From positions 1 through 12,153 of the forward strand of contig JAUWLN010000046.1 of assembly GCA_030613665.1 (NCBI GenBank): a stretch of 12,153 nt of DNA. Reading direction: 5' to 3'. Every line of letters starts with the position of its first letter. The first letter of the stretch is position 1. Of the stretch, positions 1 through 5,958 are shown one piece after another. The notes beneath the pieces are model-generated. The model had not been told where the DNA came from, did not search any database, and saw only the letters and a program-made list of their open reading frames with translations. This DNA is from Dehalococcoidia bacterium (lineage in GTDB: Bacteria; Chloroflexota; Dehalococcoidia; Dehalococcoidales; RBG-16-60-22). The translations under genes were made by a program, and so were the position numbers.

Positions 1-29
1 CAGGGTCTATCGGATACTCCTTGAGTCAT
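1..29 (-). CDS. Start of a partial gene, probably transposase of the IS
   Basis: Only nine codons are visible, reading MTQGVSDRP, starting with ATG at 29-27 and running off the left edge. An AGGAG ribosome binding site sits seven bases upstream (41-37). The product cannot be identified from nine residues. A transposase is inferred only because the frame lies just inside a putative IS end and reads inward. Confidence 0.4.
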
Positions 30-32
30 GAT

Positions 33-77
33 CCTGCTCCTTTCTTAATCGATACTTTACTTTTTCGGGGGAGCAGG
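33..77 (-). promoter_or_regulatory. Inverted repeat that can sequester the ribosome binding site of the IS gene
   Basis: CCTGCTCC at 33-40 and GGAGCAGG at 70-77 are perfect 8-base complements separated by 29 bases. Read on the minus strand, the downstream arm (40-33) overlaps the AGGAG ribosome binding site of the reading frame starting at 29. In a transcript entering the IS from outside, this stem would mask the site. Such sequestration is a known way for IS elements to limit transposase made from external transcripts. The repeat is visible; the function is inferred. Confidence 0.4.
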
Positions 78-136
78 TGCAAGCCCTAAGTGTCCATTAT
101 CTTTTGTCCCAGAAGTGGCCCATTTAAGCTGACGAT

Positions 137-709
137 TTACACTAACGGTCCGTACAGTTCCTTCATTAAATCGGCAGCCCGTTCGTTTTCCACGCCGATG
201 ACAATTCTGTCGAGGTGCATACAATCGTAGACTGCTTTACCTTCACGCAGGAACTCAGGGTTGGAAATGACGTCGAAATCGTGTTTATGACGGTTGTTCA
301 GTTCGACCGTCCTTTTGACCCAGCTGCCCGTTTTCACCGGGACAGTGCTTTTATCCACGATAACTTTATAACCATTCATGGTCTCGGCGATGCGTTTGGC
401 AGCTGTTTCCACATAAGATAAATCGGCAGAGCCATCCGATCCCTGGGGCGTGCCGACACATATGAATATTACGTCTGCTTTTTCTACCCCTTCTTCTACG
501 CTTGTAGTAAAGGAGAGTCTGCTTTTCTCCGTATTTCGTTTCACCACCTGGTCCAGTTCCGGTTCGTAAAAAGGTATCTCGCCTTTCTGCAGGCTCTCGA
601 TTTTCGATTTATCGTCGTCCATGCAGACTACTTTGTTGCCCAGTTCCGCCAGACAAGCTCCGGTAACCAACCCCACATGACCGGAACCAACAATGCAGAC
701 GTTCTTCAT
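137..709 (-). pseudogene. ugd: UDP-glucose 6-dehydrogenase, truncated after 190 residues
   Basis: The intact enzyme oxidises UDP-glucose to UDP-glucuronate with two NAD+ for surface polysaccharide synthesis. Only the N-terminal NAD-binding half is here: a Rossmann glycine motif GSGHVGLVTG (residues 8-17), VGTP (85-88), DKSTVPVKTG (119-128) and the family signature NPEFLREG (150-157). Family members are about 430 residues long. This frame ends at LYGPLV then TAA, before the central dimer helix, the catalytic cysteine and the UDP-sugar domain. The last codon and stop appear to come from the IS end at about 141, so the gene was probably cut by insertion. It starts with ATG at 709, overlapping the TGA of the upstream epimerase gene by one base (TGATG), with GAGGA upstream. 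A related UDP-sugar dehydrogenase (for example UDP-HexNAc specific) is possible. The protein is not expected to be active. Confidence 0.85.
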
Positions 710-1644
710 CAGCTTTCCTCACCTGAATTAACAATGATTTCCTTCAGGCCATCTTCCAGACTCCATTCTGGCTTATAGCTAAATATTTCGGCTTTGGAAA
801 CATCGGCTAATGTATGTTTCGCATCGCCAGGTCTGGGTTTATCATAAGCTGGCCCGAGGTCTTTTTGCAGAAATTTGATAATCAGTTCGGCCAATTGATT
901 AATGGTGATGTTTCTTCCGCTGCCGATATTGAAAACACCGGTTGCATCACTCTCAGCGGCTCTAATATTGGCATTTACCACATCCTGGATGAAGGTGAAA
1001 TCCCGGCTCTGCTCTCCGTCCCCGAAAACAACCGGAGCTGCACCGGATAAGACCCGGCTGATGAAGGCGGGAATGACCATTGCATATTGTGAATGCGGGT
1101 CCTGTCCGGGGCCGTAGACGTTGAAATACCTTAAACAGATTGTGTCTAATTTAAAAATATCTCTGAAAATCGAGCAGTAATATTCCCCCGCCAGTTTGGT
1201 GAGTGCGTACGGAGAGAGCGGGTTCGGAAACATGGCTTCATGCTGTGGCAGTACGTCGGTATCTCCATAGATTGAAGATGAAGAAGCAAAAACTACTTTT
1301 TTAACTTTGTTGTCCCTCGCTGCGAGCAGTACATTTAACGTGCCGGTTATATTGACTTCATTGGCTGATAGGGGATTTTCAATACTGAAAGGAACACGAG
1401 CCAGCGCTGCCTGATGGAACACGTAATCAATGTCCCCAAATAGCTTCTGCAACAAAGGAAGGTCAGTCACGCTTCCCTCAACGAATTCCACGGAGTTCTT
1501 TTTCAGAACCCGGTCTATAGTCGCTCTTTTACCGGTGGAAAGATCATCAAGGACAATTACATGGTGGCCACGATTTTGCAGCTCCTCCGCCAGGTGAGAG
1601 CCAATAAATCCGGCGCCACCGGTAACAATGACTTTTTTCGCCAT
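709..1644 (-). CDS. NAD-dependent UDP-sugar 4-epimerase (GalE/WbpP-type SDR)
   Basis: This extended short-chain dehydrogenase/reductase of 311 residues should interconvert UDP-hexoses at C4. Visible motifs are the NAD-binding GGAGFIG (9-15), DDLSTG (33-38), the catalytic serine region SSSSIYG (121-127), the catalytic pair YALTK (Y146, K150) and RYFNVYGP (172-179). The stretch QDPHSQYAMVIPAFI and GDGEQSRDFTFI recalls WbpP-like UDP-GlcNAc/GalNAc 4-epimerases more than E. coli GalE, but substrate cannot be fixed by eye. It is three bases downstream of the nucleotidyltransferase stop, and its ribosome binding site (AAGGGA) lies inside the end of that gene. It overlaps the start of the dehydrogenase gene, so the three form one operon for nucleotide-sugar supply. 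A dTDP-glucose 4,6-dehydratase is less likely, because the YALTK and RYFNVYGP context fits epimerases. Confidence 0.85.
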   Translation of the reverse strand: MAKKVIVTGGAGFIGSHLAEELQNRGHHVIVLDDLSTGKRATIDRVLKKNSVEFVEGSVTDLPLLQKLFGDIDYVFHQAALARVPFSIENPLSANEVNITGTLNVLLAARDNKVKKVVFASSSSIYGDTDVLPQHEAMFPNPLSPYALTKLAGEYYCSIFRDIFKLDTICLRYFNVYGPGQDPHSQYAMVIPAFISRVLSGAAPVVFGDGEQSRDFTFIQDVVNANIRAAESDATGVFNIGSGRNITINQLAELIIKFLQKDLGPAYDKPRPGDAKHTLADVSKAEIFSYKPEWSLEDGLKEIIVNSGEES

Positions 1645-1647
1645 TTT

Positions 1648-2526
1648 TTATCCCTTCTTTGAAGCGATGAATATATTGGTATTAATTAGCTGCTCCAGTG
1701 TTCCCACATCAAACCAGGCATCGAGGTCCAGCAGGTAGGCGGCAACCATCGGCTTTTCTTCTCTGGCTAATGGCTCCACAAGATTTCTTTCCAAGCTTAT
1801 ATCCGGTTGCCTGGGTAAAAATTTATCCATATTGGGAAGGAGAAACTGGCTTTTGATAATGCTTATCCCCGCATTTATTGGCGGTTTTTCGGTGATTTCT
1901 TCAATGCCCGGCTTCTCGATAAATCCACGGACGCCCTTACAGCCATTCAGGTCCTCAATTTTGCCAACGCCGAACCTGGTGGCCTCTTCTCTTTCCACAA
2001 CAACAAAGGCAACCGTCATCACGGTTCCTGTACTTTTGTGGCAGCGCTCATGGTATTTGATAATGTCAGACAGGTCCATTTGCAGGGAAATTGTACCATC
2101 AGGCAATTTCCGGTTTATGATATAGTCCGCGTAACAGACCAGAAAATCGTCTTCCCTGGAATTATCAATAGTCATCTGGTCGAGGGCACTGCGCAGGTCC
2201 CCACCGGTTCCCCAGCCATTGACCCGGATAACCCGTATGTCGAAATCCGGGTTGGTATAATCGACACGGTAACCCAGCGTGTGGAATAAGTGCAGTATCT
2301 GGTCGAGATATTGTTTTCTCCTGTCAATATAGTCTTTCAGCGTGGCAACTGTGGCATTGTCTCGCACTGCGATGTAAACTTCATCAATCTCCGGGGCCCC
2401 GCCAAACCAGGAAAGCATGTATTCCACGAGCGGTATGCCGCCTACCTGTTGAAACATCTTTGGGGCGAGATAGGTGAAAGGGTAACATCGAGTGCCTGCA
2501 CCAGCCGCCAGCAATACTGCCTTCAC
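1648..2526 (-). CDS. Sugar-1-phosphate nucleotidyltransferase
   Basis: This cytoplasmic enzyme of 292 residues should couple a sugar 1-phosphate to an NTP, giving an NDP-sugar and pyrophosphate. Family motifs in order: the nucleotide-binding loop LAAGAGTR (6-13, followed by CYPFT), PK at 22-23, GTGGDL (106-111), the metal-site YAD (132-134), FIEKP (202-206), NAGI (218-221) and a C-terminal WFDVGT (271-276). It ends soon after that, so there is no left-handed beta-helix acetyltransferase domain as in GlmU. The start is GTG at 2526, preceded by GGGAGG. It is the first gene of the three-gene nucleotide-sugar operon. UDP-glucose pyrophosphorylase would suit the downstream dehydrogenase, but RmlA- or ManC-like specificity cannot be excluded. 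Cysteine in GTRCYP, where Leu is usual, is a small oddity. Confidence 0.82.
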   Translation of the reverse strand: MKAVLLAAGAGTRCYPFTYLAPKMFQQVGGIPLVEYMLSWFGGAPEIDEVYIAVRDNATVATLKDYIDRRKQYLDQILHLFHTLGYRVDYTNPDFDIRVIRVNGWGTGGDLRSALDQMTIDNSREDDFLVCYADYIINRKLPDGTISLQMDLSDIIKYHERCHKSTGTVMTVAFVVVEREEATRFGVGKIEDLNGCKGVRGFIEKPGIEEITEKPPINAGISIIKSQFLLPNMDKFLPRQPDISLERNLVEPLAREEKPMVAAYLLDLDAWFDVGTLEQLINTNIFIASKKG

Positions 2527-2554
2527 TCAGAAACCTCCCTTTCAGTTGCCGACA

Positions 2555-2583
2555 ATTATAACCCACGGAACTCGCATAAGCAA
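2555..2583 (-). promoter_or_regulatory. Predicted sigma70-type promoter of the nucleotide-sugar operon
   Basis: On the minus strand a perfect TATAAT (2560-2555) lies 17 bases downstream of TTGCTT (2583-2578), which matches the -35 consensus at three of six positions. The start codon at 2526 is about 30 bases downstream, with GGGAGG between them. A perfect 10-base palindrome, TCAACGTTGA, lies just upstream at 2592-2601 and could be an operator, though a coincidence is as likely. Confidence 0.5.
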
Positions 2584-2659
2584 GATAACGGTCAACGTTG
2601 ATTATCCGATTGAAAGGCCGCAGGACGTATTCCAGGCGCTGAAAAAGGAGTTTGATTAG
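2567..2659 (+). other. Possible remnant of a lost gene (C-terminal tail only)
   Basis: Between the two minus-strand genes a plus-strand frame ending with TAG at 2657-2659 reads ITVNVDYPIERPQDVFQALK and then KEFD. Its amino-acid balance looks like real protein rather than noise. There is no start with a ribosome binding site, and the frame is closed upstream at about 2483. It would be the last 25-30 residues of a gene whose front is gone. I do not recognise it, and chance is a real alternative. Confidence 0.2.
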
Positions 2660-3933
2660 CTTCGTTGCCCGACTTCCATCGGTAAATCGATGGTGTCTGC
2701 GCCCCTGATGACCGTGAGTGTCGCAGATTCCCCGGGGCTGGTATACTCGCCAAGGTATGATGTCAGCAGTGCTACGCTTCCAATCTCTGTACCGTCAAAG
2801 GCGATGATGATGTCATCGGTCTGAACTCCGGCTGCATCCGCCGGGCTATCGGCTACCACCCGGTTGACCAGAACCCCGTTGATTGATTCCAGATTCATAT
2901 CCTGCACCTGCTGCGGCGTTAAATCAGAGATATCAATTCCCAGCCACGGGTAATCAAAATAACCATTGACGATAATAGAATCGGCGATGCGTTTTAGCTT
3001 GTTTGAAGAAACAGCGTAGTAAATGCCGTCGCCTTCTTCAGGCTCGACACGGGCAATGACCAGCCCGATGACACCTCCATCGGAATCAAACAGCGGCCCT
3101 CCGGAATTGCCGGAATTGACCGCAGCATCGAATTGGATGAGGTTTGGCACCCAGCGCACCTGGCCACCGTATTCTATATCAACAAAGCGGTTCACCTGAC
3201 TGACCACGCCAGTGTTCAGCGACTCCGCTAGGTCGAAAGGGCTACCGATGGCAGCAACAGGGTCGCCAATCCTTATAGAGCTGGAATCAGATATCTCAGG
3301 AGGCTCGAAAACGGACTCACTGTCAAGTTTCAGAACCGCTACGTCGCTGAATGCACAGGAACCAACAACGCCGACTGGAAGTACACTGCCATCAGGGAAA
3401 ATGGCGTATATTTCATCAAGCTGATCAATAACGTGGTGTGCCGTCAGAATATGCCCTTCGAGGTTATAGATAAAGCCAGAACCAATCGTCCTCTGCCCAT
3501 CACTGATTCTGACGACAACCTGGCTGGCTTCGCGGTATATATCAGATGCGTTCATAAACGACCCCGCGGCCCCGACCGTCTCAGCCAGTTCCTGTTTCAT
3601 GGTGCCAATACTGGCTGTATTAGCGCCCACTTCGTTTTCCAGAGAATCAATCATGTCCAGATTAACATCAATTTTAGCTTCAATATCAGCCGTATGGGCA
3701 GTGCTTTTATCTATTTCAGTTCCCAGACTGTCCAGCCCAATTTGCAGCTCATTTTTCAGTGATAGAAGCTCTTCATGTGACACCTCCGCTTGTGTGTTGT
3801 ATTCGCTCTGGAATACATTCAGTTCCCCTCTCATCAGTTCTATCTGACGGTGAGATGTGTAAGCATAATAGCCGAATCCCCCGGCGATCAGAAGCAGAAA
3901 AATCAGCAAACCGATAGTAATCTTGTTTGCCAT
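2656..3933 (-). CDS. Membrane-anchored HtrA/DegP-type serine protease with coiled-coil stalk and one PDZ domain
   Basis: This 425-residue extracytoplasmic protease probably degrades or processes damaged envelope proteins. Residues 5-25 form one hydrophobic anchor (ITIGLLIFLLLIAGGFGYYAY). Residues 30-125 are charged and helical with heptad-like spacing, probably a coiled-coil stalk. The trypsin-like domain (about 133-325) has the full triad: H167 in LTAHHV, D197 in FSDVAVLK and S277 in GNSGGP. A single PDZ domain follows (about 330-425), with DYPWLGI and GVLVNRV. The start is ATG at 3933 because AAGGAGG lies nine bases upstream; an in-frame ATG at 3993 would add 20 residues but lacks such a site. 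It lies 126 bases downstream of the tandem ferritin-like gene on the same strand, and no convincing promoter is seen between them. The long stalk in place of the usual short linker is the distinctive feature. Confidence 0.9.
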   Translation of the reverse strand: MANKITIGLLIFLLLIAGGFGYYAYTSHRQIELMRGELNVFQSEYNTQAEVSHEELLSLKNELQIGLDSLGTEIDKSTAHTADIEAKIDVNLDMIDSLENEVGANTASIGTMKQELAETVGAAGSFMNASDIYREASQVVVRISDGQRTIGSGFIYNLEGHILTAHHVIDQLDEIYAIFPDGSVLPVGVVGSCAFSDVAVLKLDSESVFEPPEISDSSSIRIGDPVAAIGSPFDLAESLNTGVVSQVNRFVDIEYGGQVRWVPNLIQFDAAVNSGNSGGPLFDSDGGVIGLVIARVEPEEGDGIYYAVSSNKLKRIADSIIVNGYFDYPWLGIDISDLTPQQVQDMNLESINGVLVNRVVADSPADAAGVQTDDIIIAFDGTEIGSVALLTSYLGEYTSPGESATLTVIRGADTIDLPMEVGQRS

Positions 3934-4059
3934 CTGGGCATACCTCCTTATTCCACGCAACCCCGAGCGCGCTTGATTTACAGGATTATGCAACCTTCGC
4001 TTCGCTTACGAGAGCACCAAGAGTTCTGCCTCTGATTAGAGAGAGGGTGAGTTAATTAT

Positions 4060-4902
4060 CTATTTCCCTTCCTCTTCCGCCAGCAGGTCGTTGAAGACGT
4101 CAATGTGGTAGAGTTCGTTATCCCGGATGCGGAAGAGGAGTTTCTTAAGGCCGGCATCATCGGTTTCTTTACCTGCCTTATCGTATGCCTCGGCCACTTC
4201 TTTTTCGATTTTTATATCCGCCTTGAGCATATCAGCCGTTTCGGTTGATTTATCTACCGCAATATGTTCAAGCTTGGGGTTGCCGCCACTGCTGGCCAGT
4301 TCCTCTGCCAGCCAGCCAAGGTGTTGCATTTCGTTGATTGCCTGGTCGGCGAGCTGTTCCTGCGCTTCCTCGCTTTTGCTCAGGTAGGAATGCAGGAGAT
4401 ACTGGAGGATGACCGTGTATTCATGCCCGATACCCCAGTTCAGTGTGCTGGCTGTCTTATCCTGCTTGTCACCCCTGATATCCCTGGCTCCTTCACGTCC
4501 TGCCTTTTCCACGAAATGGGCAAAGCTATCGCGATGGGCTTCTTCATCGGAAAGAATGCGCTTCAGCAGGCGTTTTACCCTGGGGTCATCAATGAGGCCG
4601 ATATGCTCTTTATACTGCTTGATAGCCCCGTCTTCCAGCATCACGTTGTTCTGCATCCATTCGGGAACCTGCGCGCCGCCCATTCGCATGGTGCCTCTCT
4701 CTAGGCTGGGGGCACCACCGAGTTCAACGATAGTCTCCGCCAGCCAGTCGAAATGGCGCATTTCATCGCGGGCATTGGCCTCAACCTCACAGGCCATTTC
4801 GCCCTCACCCATACCGTAGGCATGGTTCAGGTACTGGATGATGGCGCCGTGTTCGTCCTGAAGGTCTTTGTTCAGCAGCTCGATGATTTTGGTTTTGTCC
4901 AT
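4060..4902 (-). CDS. Tandem ferritin-like (bacterioferritin/DUF892-like) di-iron protein
   Basis: The 280 residues fold as two ferritin-like four-helix units in one chain. Unit one (about 1-130) carries E17 in DEHGA, the helix-2 motif E47-x2-H50 (DEMRH), E90 and E120-x2-H123 (DEEAH). Unit two (about 148-278) repeats this with E161, E191-x2-H194 (NEMQH), a Glu near 233-235 and E263-x2-H266. Both units therefore keep carboxylate/histidine sets suited to a di-iron site. Likely roles are iron oxidation/storage or peroxide detoxification. Classical ferritins have one unit of about 160-170 residues, so an internal duplication is clear. AGGAGG lies six bases before the ATG. The gene follows the other ferritin-like gene after a 58-base gap and is probably co-transcribed. 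Whether it forms a cage cannot be told. Confidence 0.82.
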   Translation of the reverse strand: MDKTKIIELLNKDLQDEHGAIIQYLNHAYGMGEGEMACEVEANARDEMRHFDWLAETIVELGGAPSLERGTMRMGGAQVPEWMQNNVMLEDGAIKQYKEHIGLIDDPRVKRLLKRILSDEEAHRDSFAHFVEKAGREGARDIRGDKQDKTASTLNWGIGHEYTVILQYLLHSYLSKSEEAQEQLADQAINEMQHLGWLAEELASSGGNPKLEHIAVDKSTETADMLKADIKIEKEVAEAYDKAGKETDDAGLKKLLFRIRDNELYHIDVFNDLLAEEEGK

Positions 4903-4960
4903 AGCCGTCCTCCTGATAATAATTGGGTGTGGTTACTAACCTCGCTTGTCTCTATTTTAT

Positions 4961-5491
4961 TTAACCTCCGTCCAACAGGGGGTGCTCTTTCCCGACAAAC
5001 CAGCCGGCCGGGTTTTTCAGAAACTCCTGGTAATCGAGAAGGATAAGCTGGTGCTCTCTTTCCTGCGCCGCTAAAGCCTCATAAAACTCACGGGCTGCCG
5101 GATAAGGAGTTGACAGGCTCTGGCTGATATAGAAATCATAGGTCTTGCCTTCCATATCCACCGCAGTCTGTGCGGCTTCCAGTTCGCTGTCCAGTGCCTT
5201 GAAGGACTTGCCGGTCTGCCCGATGGCTCTGGAGAAGAGGGTTCGAAGGTGACTGCCCCCGTCTGATTTGAAACTTGCTTCAGGCCAGGCATTTTTGTCC
5301 CGTATGGACTCGAATATCTCCTCAAACTTCTGGCGGTGAATATCTTCCTCGGCCGCAAGCTCCGCCAACAATTTTTTACCGGCCTCGTCGCCGCTTTTCT
5401 GGCTTGCCTGGAGATAAAATTGCTTGCCGTCTATTTCCATCTGAATCGCTGTTTTCAGGCCTTCCAGCGTCGTGTCTTGTTCGGTTGTCAT
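4961..5491 (-). CDS. Rubrerythrin/ferritin-like di-iron protein (COG1633 type)
   Basis: This 176-residue ferritin-like four-helix protein has E19 in MEIDGKQFY, EE-x2-H in AAEEDIHRQKF (about 47-55), E114 in DMEGKTYDFY and E-x2-H in AAQEREHQ (about 141-148). That is the paired E and ExxH arrangement of a rubrerythrin-type di-iron site. There is no C-terminal rubredoxin domain (no CxxC pairs), so it is an erythrin-like peroxide-reducing or iron-handling protein. The tail GWFVGKEHPLLDGG looks like an extension seen in this group. It is the first gene of the ferritin operon and diverges from glutaredoxin/reductase, which could supply reducing power; that link is inferred. The ATG at 5491 is preceded by GGGGGG. 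Confidence 0.82.
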   Translation of the reverse strand: MTTEQDTTLEGLKTAIQMEIDGKQFYLQASQKSGDEAGKKLLAELAAEEDIHRQKFEEIFESIRDKNAWPEASFKSDGGSHLRTLFSRAIGQTGKSFKALDSELEAAQTAVDMEGKTYDFYISQSLSTPYPAAREFYEALAAQEREHQLILLDYQEFLKNPAGWFVGKEHPLLDGG

Positions 5492-5531
5492 TGTTTTATG
5501 CCCCCCGGTAAGCTTAATGTTGCTTATTAGA

Positions 5532-5548
5532 ATTATATCAACTTTATA
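5532..5548 (-). promoter_or_regulatory. Predicted promoter elements of the ferritin-like operon
   Basis: On the minus strand there is an extended -10, TGATATAAT (5540-5532), and an overlapping alternative TATAAA (5548-5543). Neither has a good -35. The dyad at 5569-5586 is centred about 52 or 41.5 bases upstream of the respective predicted starts; the second value is the classical activator position for CRP/FNR proteins. Confidence 0.45.
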
Positions 5549-5568
5549 CTATTCCCCGGCGATGCGCA

Positions 5569-5586
5569 TATGACCTATATCACATA
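5569..5586. promoter_or_regulatory. CRP/FNR-superfamily-like operator, copy 1
   Basis: TATGACCTATATCACATA is an imperfect dyad (TGA, six bases, TCA). Read in reverse, the site at 10558-10575 is TATGACATATGTCACATA, identical at 16 of 18 positions. The half-site spacing is that of CRP (TGTGA-N6-TCACA) and of FNR/HcpR-like regulators. It lies in the 185-base divergent region between the ferritin-like and glutaredoxin genes, upstream of weak promoters in both directions. The regulator is unknown. Confidence 0.6.
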
Positions 5587-5607
5587 CAATTAACCGTTCA
5601 TTGTTTA

Positions 5608-5616
5608 TGATATAAT
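5608..5616 (+). promoter_or_regulatory. Extended -10 promoter of the glutaredoxin-reductase operon
   Basis: TGATATAAT is a perfect extended -10 element. The -35 position (5588-5593, AATTAA) has little resemblance to TTGACA, which suggests dependence on an activator. The dyad at 5569-5586 is centred about 45 bases before the predicted start. The glutaredoxin ATG is about 60 bases downstream. Confidence 0.55.
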
Positions 5617-5676
5617 AAACGCACTCAAAATAATACAGCGTGGTATTGAAAAAATTAAGAATGGAGAAAAGAGAAA

Positions 5677-5913
5677 ATGGCCGACAAAAAAGTGCTTGTA
5701 TATTCAACACCCACCTGCCCGTACTGCAAGCGGGTCAAAGATTATTTAACCCAGAAGGGGGTCTCTTTCAGCGATTATAACGTGGCTGAGGACCGGGAAA
5801 AAGCCAAGGAAATGATTGATAAATCAAAGCAGATGGGTGTGCCGGTAATTATTATCGGTGATGATGTGGTTGTTGGCTTTAACCAGGCAAAGCTGGATAG
5901 CCTGCTTGCGTAA
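5677..5913 (+). CDS. Glutaredoxin-like / NrdH-type thiol-disulfide protein
   Basis: A 78-residue single-domain thioredoxin-fold protein of glutaredoxin size. The active site is CPYC (C14, C17), the cis-proline loop is MGVPVI (P56), and VVGFNQAKL near the end matches the family. It should shuttle electrons as a small dithiol carrier in the cytoplasm. Being 45 bases ahead of an AhpF-like reductase on the same strand, it is probably reduced by that flavoprotein rather than by glutathione, as with NrdH-type redoxins; this is inferred. The ATG at 5677 has GGAG about ten bases upstream. Downstream acceptors could be peroxidases or the neighbouring ferritin/rubrerythrin-like proteins. Confidence 0.88.
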   Translation: MADKKVLVYSTPTCPYCKRVKDYLTQKGVSFSDYNVAEDREKAKEMIDKSKQMGVPVIIIGDDVVVGFNQAKLDSLLA

Positions 5914-5958
5914 TTCTTAGCTGTGATAGACCAATCTAAAAAAGACAGAGGGGTAGCC

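Larger units (their letters stand above)
1..141 (-). mobile_element. End of an insertion sequence (IS21-like, tentative)
   Basis: Read on the minus strand, similarity to UDP-glucose dehydrogenase stops at about position 141. The sequence continues with TGTAAATCGTC and then two imperfect direct repeats, AATGGGCCACTTCTGGG and AATGGACACTTAGGG. A terminal TG followed by several short subterminal repeats is the known layout of IS21-family ends. A short reading frame with its own ribosome binding site begins inside and points away from the junction, as a transposase gene would. The other end and any target duplication lie outside the window. The family assignment rests on end structure alone; another IS family is possible. 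Confidence 0.55.

Noticed and set aside
2590..2595. TTGACC (minus strand) as -35 for the TATAAT at 2560-2555
   Set aside because: The spacing would be 29 bases, far outside the usual 16-18; TTGCTT at 17 bases is the better candidate.
3934..3993. 20-residue N-terminal extension of the HtrA-type protease
   Set aside because: The strong AAGGAGG site points to the ATG at 3933, which puts the membrane anchor at the very N-terminus as expected; the upstream ATG has no such site.
3990..4012. Short direct repeat of GCGAA units upstream of the HtrA-type gene
   Set aside because: Two copies of five bases is too little to separate from chance, and no regulatory arrangement is visible.
4020..4050. Possible terminator stem CCTCT...AGAGG after the tandem ferritin-like gene
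   Set aside because: The stem is only about five pairs in a repetitive GA/CT stretch and has no following T run on the relevant strand.
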